Assembly: GCA_027488255.1 (NCBI GenBank)
Contig: JAIYBZ010000009.1
Location: 62,001-126,000 of the forward strand
DNA from: Comamonadaceae bacterium
GTDB lineage: Bacteria; Pseudomonadota; Gammaproteobacteria; Burkholderiales; Burkholderiaceae_C
Reading direction: 5' to 3'
DNA: 64,000 nucleotides
The position numbers were made by a program, and so were the translations under genes. Under the pieces are notes generated by a model, which was given only the letters and a program-made list of their open reading frames with translations, was not told where the DNA came from and did no database searches. Of this stretch, positions 49,722 to 60,964 are shown in pieces (the stretch's first letter is position 1; each line of letters opens with the position of its first letter).

Positions 49722-50339
49722 ATGAGCATTCAGCGAATTTGGCGCATTGGCCTGACCGGTGGCATAGGCAGCGGAAAAAGCACCGTCGCCGCGATGTGGG
49801 CTGCCCGTGGCGCCGCCGTGATCGACGCCGATTCGATTTCGCGCAGCCTCACCGCCGCAGGGGGGCGTGCCATTGCACCCATTGCCCAAGCCTTTGGCGC
49901 CTCGATGATCGATGCGCAAGGGGCCTTGGACCGTCAAGCCATGCGGCAAGAGGTTTTTAGCCACCCCGAGGCCAAAAAAAAGCTCGAAGCGATTGTTCAT
50001 CCCTTGGTCAGCCAAATCACCGGCGAACAAGCCCAAGCCGCCATCCAGGCCGGGCGCGAGGTGCTGCTCTTCGATATCCCTTTGCTGGTGGAGTCGGGCG
50101 AGCGCTGGCGCAAACAGGTGGACCGCATCGTGGTGGTCGATTGCGATGCCGAGACGCAATGCCAGAGGGTGATGGCTCGGAGCGGCCTGGCGCCCGACGA
50201 AATTGAGCGCATCATGGCCCAGCAAGCCTCTCGGTTGTCGCGCTTGTCCGTCGCCGATGCGGTGATCTTGAATCAAGACCTCTCCTTGCCCGAATTAGAA
50301 GCCAAAGTGGCTCAATTGGCCGCCAAGTTCGGGCTATGA
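49722..50339 (+). CDS. coaE: Dephospho-CoA kinase
   Basis: IGLTGGIGSGKSTVAAMWAARGAAVIDADSISR. Confidence 0.96.
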   Translation: MSIQRIWRIGLTGGIGSGKSTVAAMWAARGAAVIDADSISRSLTAAGGRAIAPIAQAFGASMIDAQGALDRQAMRQEVFSHPEAKKKLEAIVHPLVSQITGEQAQAAIQAGREVLLFDIPLLVESGERWRKQVDRIVVVDCDAETQCQRVMARSGLAPDEIERIMAQQASRLSRLSVADAVILNQDLSLPELEAKVAQLAAKFGL

Positions 50340-50361
50340 TGGCGGCACTGAAAGAAGCCTC

Positions 50362-51117
50362 GTGATCCTGTACGAATACCCTTTTAACGAACGCATTCGC
50401 ACTTACCTGCGCTTGCAGCAACTTTTCAACCGCATGGGCCAATTGATGGCCCGAACGGAAGCGGTGGATCACCATTTCGCGCTGACCACCCTGTTTGAAA
50501 TCATCGAAGTGGCTTCACGCTCTGAGCTCAAGTCGGATGTGCTCAAAGATCTGGAACGCCAAAAGCAGCTCTACAACGGCTACCGTGGCAACCCCGCCAT
50601 TTCTGAAAAAGCTTTGGATGGCGTGATCGCTCAGTTGGACGAACACTTCGAGCTGCTGAACCAAGTCAGCGGCCGAATTGGCCAAAGCCTGAACGACAAT
50701 GATTTCCTGATGGCCTTGCGCAGTCGCGCCGTCATCCCTGGTGGCACTTGCGAGTTTGACCTGCCGGCCTACCATGCATGGCAACACCACGAAGCCGCCA
50801 GTCGCACGCAAGACCTCACACAATGGGTCGCGCCCTTTGCGCCTTTGGCACAAGCCATCAAAATGTTGCTGCAAATGTTGCGCGAGTCGGGTGGCAGTCA
50901 AAAAGTCATGGCCACGGGCGGTCAGTTGCAACAAAACCTGCCGCAAGGGCGCACCTTTCAACTGCTGCGCTTGAAGATTGATCCCGCATTGGGCATCACC
51001 CCCGAAATCAGTTGCAACCGTTTGTTGGTCGTGATCCGCATGATGCGGCAACAAGCCGATGGCAAATTGTTGGCCACCACCGACGACGTGCCGTTTGAGA
51101 TGTCTTTGTGCGCATGA
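50362..51117 (+). CDS. zapD: Cell division protein ZapD
   Basis: ILYEYPFNERIRTYLRLQQLFNRM; coaE-zapD-yacG order. Confidence 0.95.
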   Translation: MILYEYPFNERIRTYLRLQQLFNRMGQLMARTEAVDHHFALTTLFEIIEVASRSELKSDVLKDLERQKQLYNGYRGNPAISEKALDGVIAQLDEHFELLNQVSGRIGQSLNDNDFLMALRSRAVIPGGTCEFDLPAYHAWQHHEAASRTQDLTQWVAPFAPLAQAIKMLLQMLRESGGSQKVMATGGQLQQNLPQGRTFQLLRLKIDPALGITPEISCNRLLVVIRMMRQQADGKLLATTDDVPFEMSLCA

Positions 51118-51329
51118 GTGAGCACGGTCAGTCGCCCGACTTTGCGCCGCGTCAAGTGCGTTGCCCCGCGTGTTCTGGCAACAGTCTTTACAGCAGTGCC
51201 AACCCCTACCGGCCCTTTTGCAGCGCCCGCTGCAAAGGTGTGGACTTGGGGGCATGGGCCAGTGAAGAGTTCAAACTGCCAGACGAAAAGCCACTCGACG
51301 AGCCTTTCGGCGATCCGCGTTTGCAATAA
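51114..51329 (+). CDS. yacG: DNA gyrase inhibitor YacG
   Basis: VRCPACSGNSLYSSANPYRPFCSARCKGVDLGAWASEEF. Confidence 0.95.
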   Translation: MSEHGQSPDFAPRQVRCPACSGNSLYSSANPYRPFCSARCKGVDLGAWASEEFKLPDEKPLDEPFGDPRLQ

Positions 51330-51424
51330 GCCCCGCAGAGCCGCTGAGTCGCTTACGAACACGCTCAACCCCTCACCCTGACCCCTCACCCCTCACCCAT
51401 TTAGGGTCGCCTCCCCAAAAAGGG

Positions 51425-51907
51425 TCAACGGTGTGTCGCGGCCGTGAACTGACGCTCTTCAGCCAACCAGCCCAACACCGGCACCGTGCCGGGCAATACC
51501 GGCTGCACCTCGACTGGCAAGGTCTGCCATGCATGCGATTGGCCTTCGCGCATTTGCAAATCGCCCACCCAATCGCTCACCTTGCAAAAATGCAGCCGCA
51601 CCAAGGCGTGGGGGTAATCGACCATCTGGGTTTTCCATGCCTTGGCGCTACCGATCGTGATGCCCAGCTCTTCTTGGAGCTCGCGTCGCAAGGCTTGTTC
51701 TACCGACTCACCTGCCTCCAGTTTGCCGCCCGGAAACTCCCAGTAACCGGCGTACACCTTGCCCTCGGGGCGTGAAGTGAGCAAAAACTGACCCTCGCTT
51801 TGCAACAAGACACCCACCGCCACGTCCACCACCGCACGCGCTCCCTGGCCCTCGGGCAAATCTTCGCGCGCCCGCTCACCGTCGGCCACCAGCAAACCCG
51901 CTGTCAT
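51425..51907 (-). CDS. NUDIX hydrolase (MutT-like)
   Basis: Nudix box GGKLEAGESVEQALRRELQEELGI. Confidence 0.92.
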   Translation of the reverse strand: MTAGLLVADGERAREDLPEGQGARAVVDVAVGVLLQSEGQFLLTSRPEGKVYAGYWEFPGGKLEAGESVEQALRRELQEELGITIGSAKAWKTQMVDYPHALVRLHFCKVSDWVGDLQMREGQSHAWQTLPVEVQPVLPGTVPVLGWLAEERQFTAATHR

Positions 51908-52794
51908 GCGCGGTCCGATTGGCGGCCCATCATGTCGCGGGCAAATTGGTAGGCCACTCGGCCGCTGCGAGAACCCCGCTCCAATGCCCAGAGCAGGGCA
52001 TCTGGCCGTGCCGCTTCGATTTGTGCGGGTGTCGCTCCCAAGGCACTCAACCACTGGCCGGCAATGGTGAGGTACTCGTCTTGTGAGAACGGATAAAAAC
52101 TGATCCAGAGACCAAAACGCTCCGACAAAGAAATTTTCTCTTCCACCCCCTCACCAGGGTGAACTTCCCCGTCTTCGGTGTGTTTGTAAGTGAGGTTTTC
52201 GCTCATGTACTCGGGCAGCAAATGGCGCCGGTTGCTGGTGGCATAAACCAGCACATTGGGGGTCGACGCAGCCACCGTCCCGTCCAGAATGGACTTGAGG
52301 GCTTTGTAGCCCGGTTCGCCATCTTCAAAACTCAGGTCATCGCAGTACACGATGAACTTTTCCTCACGCCCGGCCACCACTTCAATGATGTCTGGCAAAT
52401 CGGTGAGGTCTTCTTTGTCCACCTCGATCAGCCGCAAGCCTTGCACCGCATAGGTGTTCAGGCAAGCTTTGATGAGTGACGACTTGCCCGTGCCACGCGC
52501 GCCTGTGAGCAGCACATTGTTGGCGGGATGGCCGTGCACAAACTGCTCGGTGTTGCGCTGCAGTTTTTCTTTTTGATCGTCGATTTCTTTCAAGTCCGCC
52601 AGCGTCATCGCCGCCACATGGCGCACCGGCTCCAACACGCCATGACCCGAAGACCGCTTGCGGTAACGCCAAGCGATGGCTTGGCTCCAATCGGGGGCCG
52701 ACAAAGGTTGCGGCAAGACCGATTCGATGCGGTCCACCAAGACGCTGACTTTGGCCAGCAATTGCTCCAGCGCAGAGTAAGAGGGCGCGGTCAT
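51904..52794 (-). CDS. DUF815 family AAA ATPase
   Basis: [48 protein letters not shown]. Confidence 0.92.
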   Translation of the reverse strand: MTAPSYSALEQLLAKVSVLVDRIESVLPQPLSAPDWSQAIAWRYRKRSSGHGVLEPVRHVAAMTLADLKEIDDQKEKLQRNTEQFVHGHPANNVLLTGARGTGKSSLIKACLNTYAVQGLRLIEVDKEDLTDLPDIIEVVAGREEKFIVYCDDLSFEDGEPGYKALKSILDGTVAASTPNVLVYATSNRRHLLPEYMSENLTYKHTEDGEVHPGEGVEEKISLSERFGLWISFYPFSQDEYLTIAGQWLSALGATPAQIEAARPDALLWALERGSRSGRVAYQFARDMMGRQSDRA

Positions 52795-54020
52795 GAACGG
52801 TAGTCCGCGTTGATGGTCACATACTCGTGGCTCAGGTCACAGGTCCACACCGTGTCGCTCGCGGTGCCACGGCCCAGCCCCACGCGCACGGTGATCTCGC
52901 TGCCCTTCATGACGCGCTGACCCTCTTCTTCTCGGTAATCGGCGCGGCGTCCACCTTGCGAGACCACATGCACATCGTCCAGGTGCAACTCGATCAAGCC
53001 TTGGTCGAGATCGGTGATGCCGGCGTAGCCCACCGCAGCCAAAATGCGGCCCAAGTTGGGGTCACTGGCGAAGAAGGCGGTTTTGACCAAGGGCGAATGC
53101 GCAATCGCATAAGCCACTTGTCGGCATTCTTCGCCGGTACGCCCACCCTCCACCTGCACGGTGATGAATTTGGTGGCGCCTTCGCCATCGCGCACGATGG
53201 CATGCGCCAATTGGCGTGCCACTTGCATCAAGCCCTGCAACAAAGCTTGGCCATCTTGACTTTCCAAGGAGGTGATGGGCGCATGCCCGGCTTGGTGTGT
53301 GGCGATGACCATGAAGGAGTCATTGGTCGAGGTGTCGCCATCGATCGTGATGCGATTGAAAGAACCATCGGCCAAGCGTTTAGCCAACGCCGGCAACAAG
53401 GCGGGATCCAGGCAGGCGTCTGTGGCCAGGAAACCCAACATGGTGGCCATGTTGGGGCGAATCATGCCGGCACCCTTGCTGATGCCGGTGATGCTGACAG
53501 TCTTGCCCGCCACTTGCACCTGCACACTGGCGGCCTTGGGCACGGTGTCGGTGGTCATGATGCCTTCGGCCGCTTTGGCCCAATGGGCACTTTGTGCATC
53601 GGCCATCGCTGCGGGCAAGCCCGCCACAATGCGCTCGACTGGCAGCGGCTCCATGATCACGCCGGTAGAAAAAGGCAAGATTTGTGTGGCCGAGCAATTC
53701 AGCAATTGGGCCAAGGCATCGCACGTTTGGCGCGCATGCGCAAGCCCTGGAGCGCCCGTGCCAGCATTGGCGTTGCCGGTGTTGATGACCAACGCGCGCA
53801 CTGCGCTGCCGCTGTCGAGGTGCTCACGGCACACCTGCACCGGAGCGGCACAAAAACGGTTGCTGGTGAACACACCCGCCACGCTGGCCCCTTCGTCGAG
53901 CAAAAAAACCGTCAAGTCTTTTCGGTTCGCTTTGCGCACACCCACTTCGGCAATGCCGATGCGAACGCCTGCGATCGGCTTCAACTGGGACGGGTTCAAA
54001 GGGGGCAGATTGACAGGCAT
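52791..54020 (-). CDS. argJ: Bifunctional ornithine acetyltransferase / N-acetylglutamate synthase
   Basis: [20 protein letters not shown] cleavage region; start [22 protein letters not shown] at 54020. Confidence 0.96.
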   Translation of the reverse strand: MPVNLPPLNPSQLKPIAGVRIGIAEVGVRKANRKDLTVFLLDEGASVAGVFTSNRFCAAPVQVCREHLDSGSAVRALVINTGNANAGTGAPGLAHARQTCDALAQLLNCSATQILPFSTGVIMEPLPVERIVAGLPAAMADAQSAHWAKAAEGIMTTDTVPKAASVQVQVAGKTVSITGISKGAGMIRPNMATMLGFLATDACLDPALLPALAKRLADGSFNRITIDGDTSTNDSFMVIATHQAGHAPITSLESQDGQALLQGLMQVARQLAHAIVRDGEGATKFITVQVEGGRTGEECRQVAYAIAHSPLVKTAFFASDPNLGRILAAVGYAGITDLDQGLIELHLDDVHVVSQGGRRADYREEEGQRVMKGSEITVRVGLGRGTASDTVWTCDLSHEYVTINADYRS

Positions 54021-54102
54021 AAAAGTCTTTCTGAATAAGCAGAGAGGTTGAACGGGTGGACAAACAAAACGGGCCGAAGCCCGTTTGTTTGGCCCTGCAA
54101 AC

Positions 54103-56850
54103 TCAGGCGAGTTTGCCGTGGCATTGTTTGTATTTTTTGCCACTGCCGCAAGGGCAGGGCTCGTTGCGCCCCACAGGTCCCCACTCTTGCTTTTGACCGG
54201 CAAGATTGGCCGCGACCACTTGGGCTTGACCCGATTCATCGGGCGCGCTGTAGGTCACATTGCTGATGTGCTCAGCGCGCTCTTCGATGTCGTGTGCCGC
54301 TTTTTCGATTTGGGCATCCGAGTCGATGCGCACCGTCATCAAGGTGCGCGTGACTTCGTTTTTGACCGCGTCCAGCAACTGGCCGAAGAGCTCAAACGCT
54401 TCGCGTTTGTACTCTTGTTTAGGTTGTTTTTGCGCATAGCCGCGCAAGTGAATCCCTTGGCGCAGATAGTCGAGCGCGCTGAGGTGTTCACGCCAGTGCG
54501 AATCGATGCTTTGCAGCAACACCATGCGCTCAAAAGAGGTGAAGTTTTCAGCGCCCACGCTGTCCAGCTTGGTCTTGAAATGGGCATGGGCTGCAGCCAA
54601 GACCATCTCCAAAATTTCTTCGTCCGTGATGGCACTGGCCGCTTGCACTTTTTCGCGCAATGGCACTTGCAGCATCCACTCCTCAGCCAAGGCTTTTTCA
54701 AGACTGTCCAGATCCCATTGCTCTTCAACGGACTCCATGGGCACGAACTGACGGACCAAGTCGGTGAAACAACCTTCGCGCAAGGATTCAATTTGGGGAT
54801 TCAGGTCTTGCGCATCCAAAATATCGTTGCGCTGTTGGTAAATCACTTTGCGTTGGTCGTTCGAGACGTCGTCGTACTCGAGCAACTGTTTGCGAATATC
54901 GAAGTTGCGCGACTCGACTTTGCGCTGCGCACTTTCAATGCTGCGGGTCACAATGCCGGCCTCAATGGCTTCGCCTTCCGGCATGTTCAGGCGGTCCATG
55001 ATGGCGCGCACGCGATCACCCGCGAAAATGCGCATCAACGGGTCATCGAGGCTCAAGTAAAAACGCGAAGAACCGGGGTCACCTTGCCGGCCCGAACGGC
55101 CACGCAACTGGTTGTCGATGCGCCGAGATTCGTGTCGCTCGGTGGCGATGATGCGCAAGCCTCCCAGGGCCTTCACTTGCTCGTGTACCACCCGCCATTG
55201 CTCGCGCAGCTGGGTCACTTGTGCGTGACGCGCCTCTTCGCTCAGGCCTTCGTTGGCTTCCACCGCCTGAATGTCTTTTTCGATGTTGCCGCCCAACACA
55301 ATGTCGGTGCCACGGCCTGCCATGTTGGTGGCAATCGTGATCATGCCGGGACGTCCGGCCTGGGCCACGATGTCGGCCTCGCGCGCATGCTGCTTGGCAT
55401 TGAGCACTTGGTGCGGCAATTTTTCTTGGGTCAGCAACTGGGCGATCAGTTCTGAGTTTTCAATCGACGTGGTGCCAACCAACACCGGTTGGCCACGCTC
55501 ATGGCACTCGCGAATATCGGCAATCGCTGCGGTGTAACGCTCTTTCGAGGTCTTGTAGACACGGTCCAACTGGTCTTCACGCTGGCTCTTGCGATGCGGC
55601 GGAATGACCACGGTCTCTAAACCGTAAATCTCTTGAAACTCATAGGCCTCGGTGTCAGCCGTGCCGGTCATGCCGCCCATCTTGATGTACAGGCGGAAGT
55701 AATTTTGGAACGTGATGGAAGCCAGCGTTTGGTTTTCGGCTTGAATTTCAACGCCCTCTTTGGCCTCAACCGCTTGGTGCAAACCATCGCTCCAACGGCG
55801 GCCCGACATCAATCGCCCGGTGAACTCATCCACGATCACGATGTCGCCCTCTTGAACCACGTAATGTTGGTCGCGGTGATAGAGGTGTTGTGCCCGCAAC
55901 GCCGCATTCAGATGGTGCATCAAGGTGATGTTGGCGGGGTCGTAGAGGCTGGCACCTTCGGGAATCAAGCCCATCTTGGCCAGTACTGCCTCGGCTTTTT
56001 CGTGGCCCTGTTCGGTCAAGAAAATTTGGTGCGATTTTTCGTCCAGTGTGAAATCACCGGGCGTGATGATGCCCTCTCCCGTACGGGGATCGGCTTCCCC
56101 TTCTTGCCGGGTCAACAGCGGCACGATTTCCCGCATCGAGAGATACGTCGCCGTGTGGTCTTCGGCCTGACCACTGATGATCAAAGGCGTACGCGCTTCG
56201 TCAATCAAAATCGAGTCGACCTCGTCGATGATCGCGTAGTTCAGTGGGCGCTGCACGCGGTCATGGGCTTCATAGACCATGTTGTCGCGCAGATAGTCAA
56301 AACCGTATTCGTTGTTGGTGCCGTAGGTGATGTCTGAGTTGTAGGCCGCCTGTTTTTCCTCGCGCGACATTTGGGCCAAATTGATGCCCACCGACAAGCC
56401 CAGAAAATTGAAAAGCTTGCCCATCCATCGGGCATCGCGACTGGCCAAGTAGTCGTTCACCGTGACCACATGCACGCCTTTGCCCGTGAGCGCATTCAGA
56501 TAGGCCGGCAATGTGGAGGTGAGCGTTTTGCCCTCGCCCGTACGCATCTCCGCGATCTTGCCGTTGTGCAGGGCAATGCCGCCGGCCATTTGCACATCGA
56601 AGTGCCGCATCTTCATGACGCGCTTAGAGCCTTCGCGCACCACGGCAAAGGCTTCGGGCAACAAGGCATCGAGTGTCTCGCCCGCGGCAAAGCGTTCTTT
56701 GAAGGTCTGGGTTTTGGCACGCAGCGCGTCGTCGCTCAAGGCCTCCAGCCCTGCTTCTAGCGCATTGATTCGCTCTACCGTTTTGCGGTATTGCTTCAGG
56801 AGGCGGTCGTTGCGACTGCCAAAAATTTTGGTGAGGAATGGGATGGCCAT
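54103..56850 (-). CDS. secA: Preprotein translocase ATPase SecA
   Basis: [36 protein letters not shown]-terminal [17 protein letters not shown]. Confidence 0.97.
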   Translation of the reverse strand: MAIPFLTKIFGSRNDRLLKQYRKTVERINALEAGLEALSDDALRAKTQTFKERFAAGETLDALLPEAFAVVREGSKRVMKMRHFDVQMAGGIALHNGKIAEMRTGEGKTLTSTLPAYLNALTGKGVHVVTVNDYLASRDARWMGKLFNFLGLSVGINLAQMSREEKQAAYNSDITYGTNNEYGFDYLRDNMVYEAHDRVQRPLNYAIIDEVDSILIDEARTPLIISGQAEDHTATYLSMREIVPLLTRQEGEADPRTGEGIITPGDFTLDEKSHQIFLTEQGHEKAEAVLAKMGLIPEGASLYDPANITLMHHLNAALRAQHLYHRDQHYVVQEGDIVIVDEFTGRLMSGRRWSDGLHQAVEAKEGVEIQAENQTLASITFQNYFRLYIKMGGMTGTADTEAYEFQEIYGLETVVIPPHRKSQREDQLDRVYKTSKERYTAAIADIRECHERGQPVLVGTTSIENSELIAQLLTQEKLPHQVLNAKQHAREADIVAQAGRPGMITIATNMAGRGTDIVLGGNIEKDIQAVEANEGLSEEARHAQVTQLREQWRVVHEQVKALGGLRIIATERHESRRIDNQLRGRSGRQGDPGSSRFYLSLDDPLMRIFAGDRVRAIMDRLNMPEGEAIEAGIVTRSIESAQRKVESRNFDIRKQLLEYDDVSNDQRKVIYQQRNDILDAQDLNPQIESLREGCFTDLVRQFVPMESVEEQWDLDSLEKALAEEWMLQVPLREKVQAASAITDEEILEMVLAAAHAHFKTKLDSVGAENFTSFERMVLLQSIDSHWREHLSALDYLRQGIHLRGYAQKQPKQEYKREAFELFGQLLDAVKNEVTRTLMTVRIDSDAQIEKAAHDIEERAEHISNVTYSAPDESGQAQVVAANLAGQKQEWGPVGRNEPCPCGSGKKYKQCHGKLA

Positions 56851-57075
56851 GTCTGCGAGATCCACCTTCGGCCTCAGGGCCGAGAGACAGACCGTCTATC
56901 CTGTCAGGTTAAATGTTCAAAAGAAACCGGGCCAACGGGATCGCAATCCCAAGGTCCACCGCTGGCTGCCTTATGCACCAGCACAACTCGGTGATTTTAG
57001 CCTCTGCACCGTTCATTTTCAGGGTCAAACCCCAAGTCCTAAAGGCTGCCGGATAATGCGGCACAACCCCTCATC

Positions 57076-57384
57076 ATGCAAAAACGCCACCAAGCCATTC
57101 CCCTGCATCAGGCCGCGCAAGAATCCCCTACTTTTGCGCGCTTGGCCGAGGTCATCCGTGAGTCTTCCAGCCGTTTGCAAGCGGTCCACAGTTTGCTGCC
57201 TGCACCTTTGCGCAACAGTATTCAAGCGGGACCTCTTGAGGACGGTTGCTGGTGCCTTTTGGTCAACTCAAATGCCGTGGCGGCCAAGTTGCGCCAACTG
57301 GTGCCCGCCTTGCAAGCCCACTTGAAGCAAAAAAACTTGGACGTCAGTGCCATCCGCATCAAGGTTTTGAACCGTACAAACTGA
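57076..57384 (+). CDS. DciA-like (DUF721) protein
   Basis: 102 aa, LPAPLRNSIQAGPLEDGCWCLLVNSNAVAAKLRQLVPAL; divergent from secA. Confidence 0.75.
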   Translation: MQKRHQAIPLHQAAQESPTFARLAEVIRESSSRLQAVHSLLPAPLRNSIQAGPLEDGCWCLLVNSNAVAAKLRQLVPALQAHLKQKNLDVSAIRIKVLNRTN

Positions 57385-57419
57385 ATGCGCGCGCAATCGG
57401 CCGGCACCCAACAGGCAAA

Positions 57420-57450
57420 AAAAAGCCCCGATCAATGATCAGGGCTTTTT
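57420..57450. terminator. Intrinsic terminator
   Basis: AAAAAGCCCCGATCA-A-TGATCAGGGCTTTTT. Confidence 0.85.
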
Positions 57451-57458
57451 CAAATACA

Positions 57459-57534
57459 TGGTGCCGCTTGTCGGATTCGAACTGACGACCTACCGCTTAC
57501 AAGGCGGGTGCTCTACCAACTGAGCTAAAGCGGC
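57459..57534 (-). tRNA. tRNA-Thr (anticodon UGU)
   Basis: Reverse strand GCCGCTTTAGCTCAGTTGGTAGAGCACCCGCCTTGTAAGCGGTAGGTCGTCAGTTCGAATCCGACAAGCGGCACCA; full cloverleaf with encoded CCA. Confidence 0.97.
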
Positions 57535-57590
57535 ACGGGCTAGATTCTAACTTGATCCAGACTCAACTCTGAGGTCAGAAGGCTAAATTT

Positions 57591-58037
57591 TTACTTCACC
57601 CGCTTCAGCGCAGGTCGGCCTGTGGGGCTGGATGGCGGCGGGGGTTCATCGCCGTCCTCGGGCCATTCTGTGGGAGTGTCCACCGCCGACAAAGCCGCCA
57701 CCGGCGATGCATCGTCACTGACTGGAAAAGCCATGCCTTGGCCATTTTCGCGGGCATAGATGGCCATCACGCGGTGGATGGGTACCATGATGTCGCAAGG
57801 CTTGCCCCCAAATCGGGCTTTGAATTCAATGAAGTCATTGCCCAATATCAAGGAACTGGTGGCGTCCATGCTGACGTTCAACACAATCTCGCCACCTTGC
57901 ACATACTCACGCGGCACTTGCACCGAATGGTCCACCTTGACGGCCACATAAGGTGTGAAGCCGTTTTCGGAGCACCAGTCGTACAGGGCCCTGATCAAAT
58001 AAGGGCGCGTAGAAGGCAGTTCGGCCGCACTGATCAT
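57591..58037 (-). CDS. sspB: ClpXP specificity-enhancing factor SspB
   Basis: STRPYLIRALYDWCSENGFTPYVAVKVD; downstream of sspA. Confidence 0.94.
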   Translation of the reverse strand: MISAAELPSTRPYLIRALYDWCSENGFTPYVAVKVDHSVQVPREYVQGGEIVLNVSMDATSSLILGNDFIEFKARFGGKPCDIMVPIHRVMAIYARENGQGMAFPVSDDASPVAALSAVDTPTEWPEDGDEPPPPSSPTGRPALKRVK

Positions 58038-58055
58038 GTTTGGCTCCGCCGTGGC

Positions 58056-58667
58056 TTATTTGCGCATGACCTTTTCGGACGGTGTCAAAGCTTCAATATA
58101 GGCGGGGCGCGAGAAGATGCGCTCTGCATATTTGAGCAATGGCGCGGCGTTCTTGCTGAGCTCAATGCCGTAGTAGTCCAAGCGCCAGAGCAAGGGGGCA
58201 ATCGCCACGTCCAGCATCGAGAAGTTGTCCCCCAGCATGAACTTGTTTTTCAAAAACACCGGGGCCAATTGCGTCAAGCGGTCACGAATGTGTGAACGGG
58301 CTTTTTCGAGGGCCTTGTCATTGCCCTTCAAGGCACGGTTTTCCAAGGTCAGCACGTGGGCAAAGAGTTCTTTCTCAAAGTTGAGCAAGAACAAGCGGAC
58401 ACGCGCACGGTCCACGGGGTCACCGGGCATCAGCTGGGGATGCGGAAAACGCTCATCGATGTACTCATTGATGATGTTCGACTCGTACAAAATCAAGTCA
58501 CGCTCGACCAAGATGGGAACCTGCCCATATGGGTTCATGACGTTGATGTCTTCGGGCTTGTTGTAAAGATCCACATCGCGGATCTCGAAGTCCATGCCTT
58601 TTTCAAACAGCACGAAGCGGCAACGGTGGGAAAACGGGCAAGTGGTTCCGGAATAAAGCACCATCAT
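58056..58667 (-). CDS. sspA: Stringent starvation protein A / GST-like
   Basis: LYSGTTCPFSHRCRFVLFEKGMDFEIRDVDLYNKPEDI. Confidence 0.94.
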   Translation of the reverse strand: MMVLYSGTTCPFSHRCRFVLFEKGMDFEIRDVDLYNKPEDINVMNPYGQVPILVERDLILYESNIINEYIDERFPHPQLMPGDPVDRARVRLFLLNFEKELFAHVLTLENRALKGNDKALEKARSHIRDRLTQLAPVFLKNKFMLGDNFSMLDVAIAPLLWRLDYYGIELSKNAAPLLKYAERIFSRPAYIEALTPSEKVMRK

Positions 58668-58693
58668 GGCGAAGGCTCCTCAAAAAATCAAAA

Positions 58694-58721
58694 GAGTGGG
58701 AGGCCGTTGGGCCCACCACTC
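58694..58721 (-). terminator. Intrinsic terminator between petC and sspA
   Basis: Minus strand GAGTGGTGGGCCCAACGGCCTCCCACTCTTTTGATTTTTTG. Confidence 0.75.
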
Positions 58722-58757
58722 CAAAAGACCTGGCACTGCTGCCGGGTGAAAGATCAA

Positions 58758-59522
58758 TTACTTGATGTCTTTCCAATACGCCGCATTCAAACGCCAGGCG
58801 ATAAAGGTAAAGAAGGACAAGAAAATCAAAACCCAGACACCGATGCGCACACGGGTGTTCTGTGCAGGCTCAGCCATCCATTGCATATAACCCACCAAGT
58901 CGCCCATGGCTTGGTCATATTCCAAAGGAGTCATGGTGCCGGGCTTGGTTTGTTTCCAGCCTTTGAAGATTTGGACCTTATGGCCGTGCTCTTCTTTTTC
59001 TTCAAACACGGGTTCACGTTCACCTTGCAATTCCCAGAAGGGATTGGGCATGCCCACATTGGGGAAGGCCAAGTTGTTCCAACCGGTCAACTTGGTGTCG
59101 TCGCGGTAGTAGCTGCGCAGATAGGTGTAGAGGTAATCTGAACCTTTGCCGCCATGACCGGAGCGTGAACGGGCCACCAGGGTCAAGTCAGGAGGATTTT
59201 TACCAAACCACTCTTTGGCTTGCACGGGGTCGATGGCGGCCTTCATGGTGTCACCCACTTTGGCGTTGGTGAACAACAAGTTGTCTTTGATCTGCTGCTC
59301 GGTCAAGCCAATGTCTTTCAAGCGGTTGTAGCGCATGAAGGCGGCGGAGTGGCAATTCAAGCAGTAGTTGACAAACAACTTGGCACCGTTTTGCAAGGCG
59401 GCCAGATCGTTGGTTTTATGAGGCGCTTTGTCCCAGGCCAAACCGCCACCAGCGGCATGAGCACCAGAGATCAATCCCAGGGCCATCACAAAGCCCAACG
59501 CGAGTTTCTTGATATTTTTCAT
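58758..59522 (-). CDS. petC: Cytochrome c1 of bc1 complex
   Basis: CLNCHSAAFMRYNRL, C-terminal TM anchor. Confidence 0.95.
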   Translation of the reverse strand: MKNIKKLALGFVMALGLISGAHAAGGGLAWDKAPHKTNDLAALQNGAKLFVNYCLNCHSAAFMRYNRLKDIGLTEQQIKDNLLFTNAKVGDTMKAAIDPVQAKEWFGKNPPDLTLVARSRSGHGGKGSDYLYTYLRSYYRDDTKLTGWNNLAFPNVGMPNPFWELQGEREPVFEEKEEHGHKVQIFKGWKQTKPGTMTPLEYDQAMGDLVGYMQWMAEPAQNTRVRIGVWVLIFLSFFTFIAWRLNAAYWKDIK

Positions 59523-59542
59523 GGTCTTGAATCTCCGTGATC

Positions 59543-60964
59543 TCAGTGAGGCGTGAAGGTCACGCGGTCAGGAACGGGTTTGGGTGTCCCCAACTTGCTC
59601 CACCAAGGCATCAACAAGAAGAATCCGAAGTAGAACAAAGAGCCCACTTGAGAAACACGCTCACCAATTGGCGATGGAGGTTGCACGCCCAAGTAGCCCA
59701 AGACCAAGAAGTTGATCACGAACACAGCGTACAAATACTTGTGCCAGTCGGGACGGTAGCGGATCGACTTGACCGGGCTGTTGTCCAACCAAGGCAAGAA
59801 GAACAAGATCACGACCGCACCACCCATCACCACCACACCCCAGAACTTGGCGTCAATGGCCAACATCAGGGCCGAGATGACCAAGGCAGCGCCGATGACA
59901 GCGCCTTTCAGCAGTGTGGGCATCTTGCCTTTGGCCACAGCCAAGTAGGCACCAATGACCACGCAAGCAATCAAGGCGTACATCATTTCGCTGGTGATGG
60001 CACGCAGCATGGAATAAAACGGCGTGAAGTACCAGACCGGTGCAATGTGCAAAGGTGTAGTCAGCGGATCGGCCGGAATAAAGTTGTTGTATTCGAGGAA
60101 GTAACCACCGAATTCAGGCGCGAAGAACACGATGGCTGTGAACGCCATCAAGAACACGCTCACCCCCATGATGTCGTGCACCGAGTAGTAGGGGTGGAAA
60201 GGAATGCCGTCCAATGGATGGCCTTGCGCATCTTTGGGCGCGTTGGGGCCTTTGATTTCAACGCCGTCGGGGTTGTTCGAGCCGACTTCGTGCAAGGCGA
60301 TGATGTGCGCCACAACCAAGCCCAACAAGACCAAGGGCACCGCAATCACGTGGAAGCTGAAGAAGCGGTTCAGAGTGGCATCACCCACCACGAAATCGCC
60401 ACGAATCAACAAAGCCAAGTCAGGGCCAATGAAAGGAATGGCCGAGAACAAGTTCACGATCACTTGCGCGCCCCAGTAGGACATTTGGCCCCAAGGCAGC
60501 AAATAGCCCATGAACGCTTCAGCCATCAGGCACAAGAAGATGGCGCAACCAAAGATCCACACCAGCTCGCGTGGCTTGCGGTAGCTGCCATAAATCAGGC
60601 CACGGAACATATGCAGATACACCACCACAAAGAAGGCGGAGGCGCCAGTGGAGTGCATGTAACGAATCAGCCAGCCCCAAGGCACATCGCGCATGATGTA
60701 TTCCACCGAGGCAAATGCCAAGGCAGCATCAGGCTTGTAGTGCATGACCAGAAAGATACCGGTCACGATCTGGATCACCAGCACCAGCAAAGCCAGCGAG
60801 CCGAAGAAGTACCAGAAGTTGAAGTTTTTAGGCGCGTAGTACTCGGACAAATGTTCCTTGTACAACTTAGAAGCTGGGAAGCGGTTGTCAACCCAGTTGA
60901 GCAGTTTTTCGCCAGCGGAGGCGTTGGGGGAAATTTCTTTGAATTCAGCCATGTTGTTCTCCAT
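59543..60964 (-). CDS. petB: Cytochrome b of bc1 complex
   Basis: Cytochrome b core HSTGASAFFVVVYLHMFRGLIYGSYR, GYLLPWGQMSYWGAQVI. Confidence 0.97.
   Translation of the reverse strand: MENNMAEFKEISPNASAGEKLLNWVDNRFPASKLYKEHLSEYYAPKNFNFWYFFGSLALLVLVIQIVTGIFLVMHYKPDAALAFASVEYIMRDVPWGWLIRYMHSTGASAFFVVVYLHMFRGLIYGSYRKPRELVWIFGCAIFLCLMAEAFMGYLLPWGQMSYWGAQVIVNLFSAIPFIGPDLALLIRGDFVVGDATLNRFFSFHVIAVPLVLLGLVVAHIIALHEVGSNNPDGVEIKGPNAPKDAQGHPLDGIPFHPYYSVHDIMGVSVFLMAFTAIVFFAPEFGGYFLEYNNFIPADPLTTPLHIAPVWYFTPFYSMLRAITSEMMYALIACVVIGAYLAVAKGKMPTLLKGAVIGAALVISALMLAIDAKFWGVVVMGGAVVILFFLPWLDNSPVKSIRYRPDWHKYLYAVFVINFLVLGYLGVQPPSPIGERVSQVGSLFYFGFFLLMPWWSKLGTPKPVPDRVTFTPH

Noticed and set aside
52827-54038. 403-aa + ORF
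   Set aside because: Antisense shadow of argJ
54085-55455. 456-aa + ORF
   Set aside because: Antisense shadow of secA
58754-58770. ATCAA-TTAC-TTGAT motif near the end of petC
   Set aside because: Half-sites are in the wrong orientation for an FNR box and it overlaps the gene end
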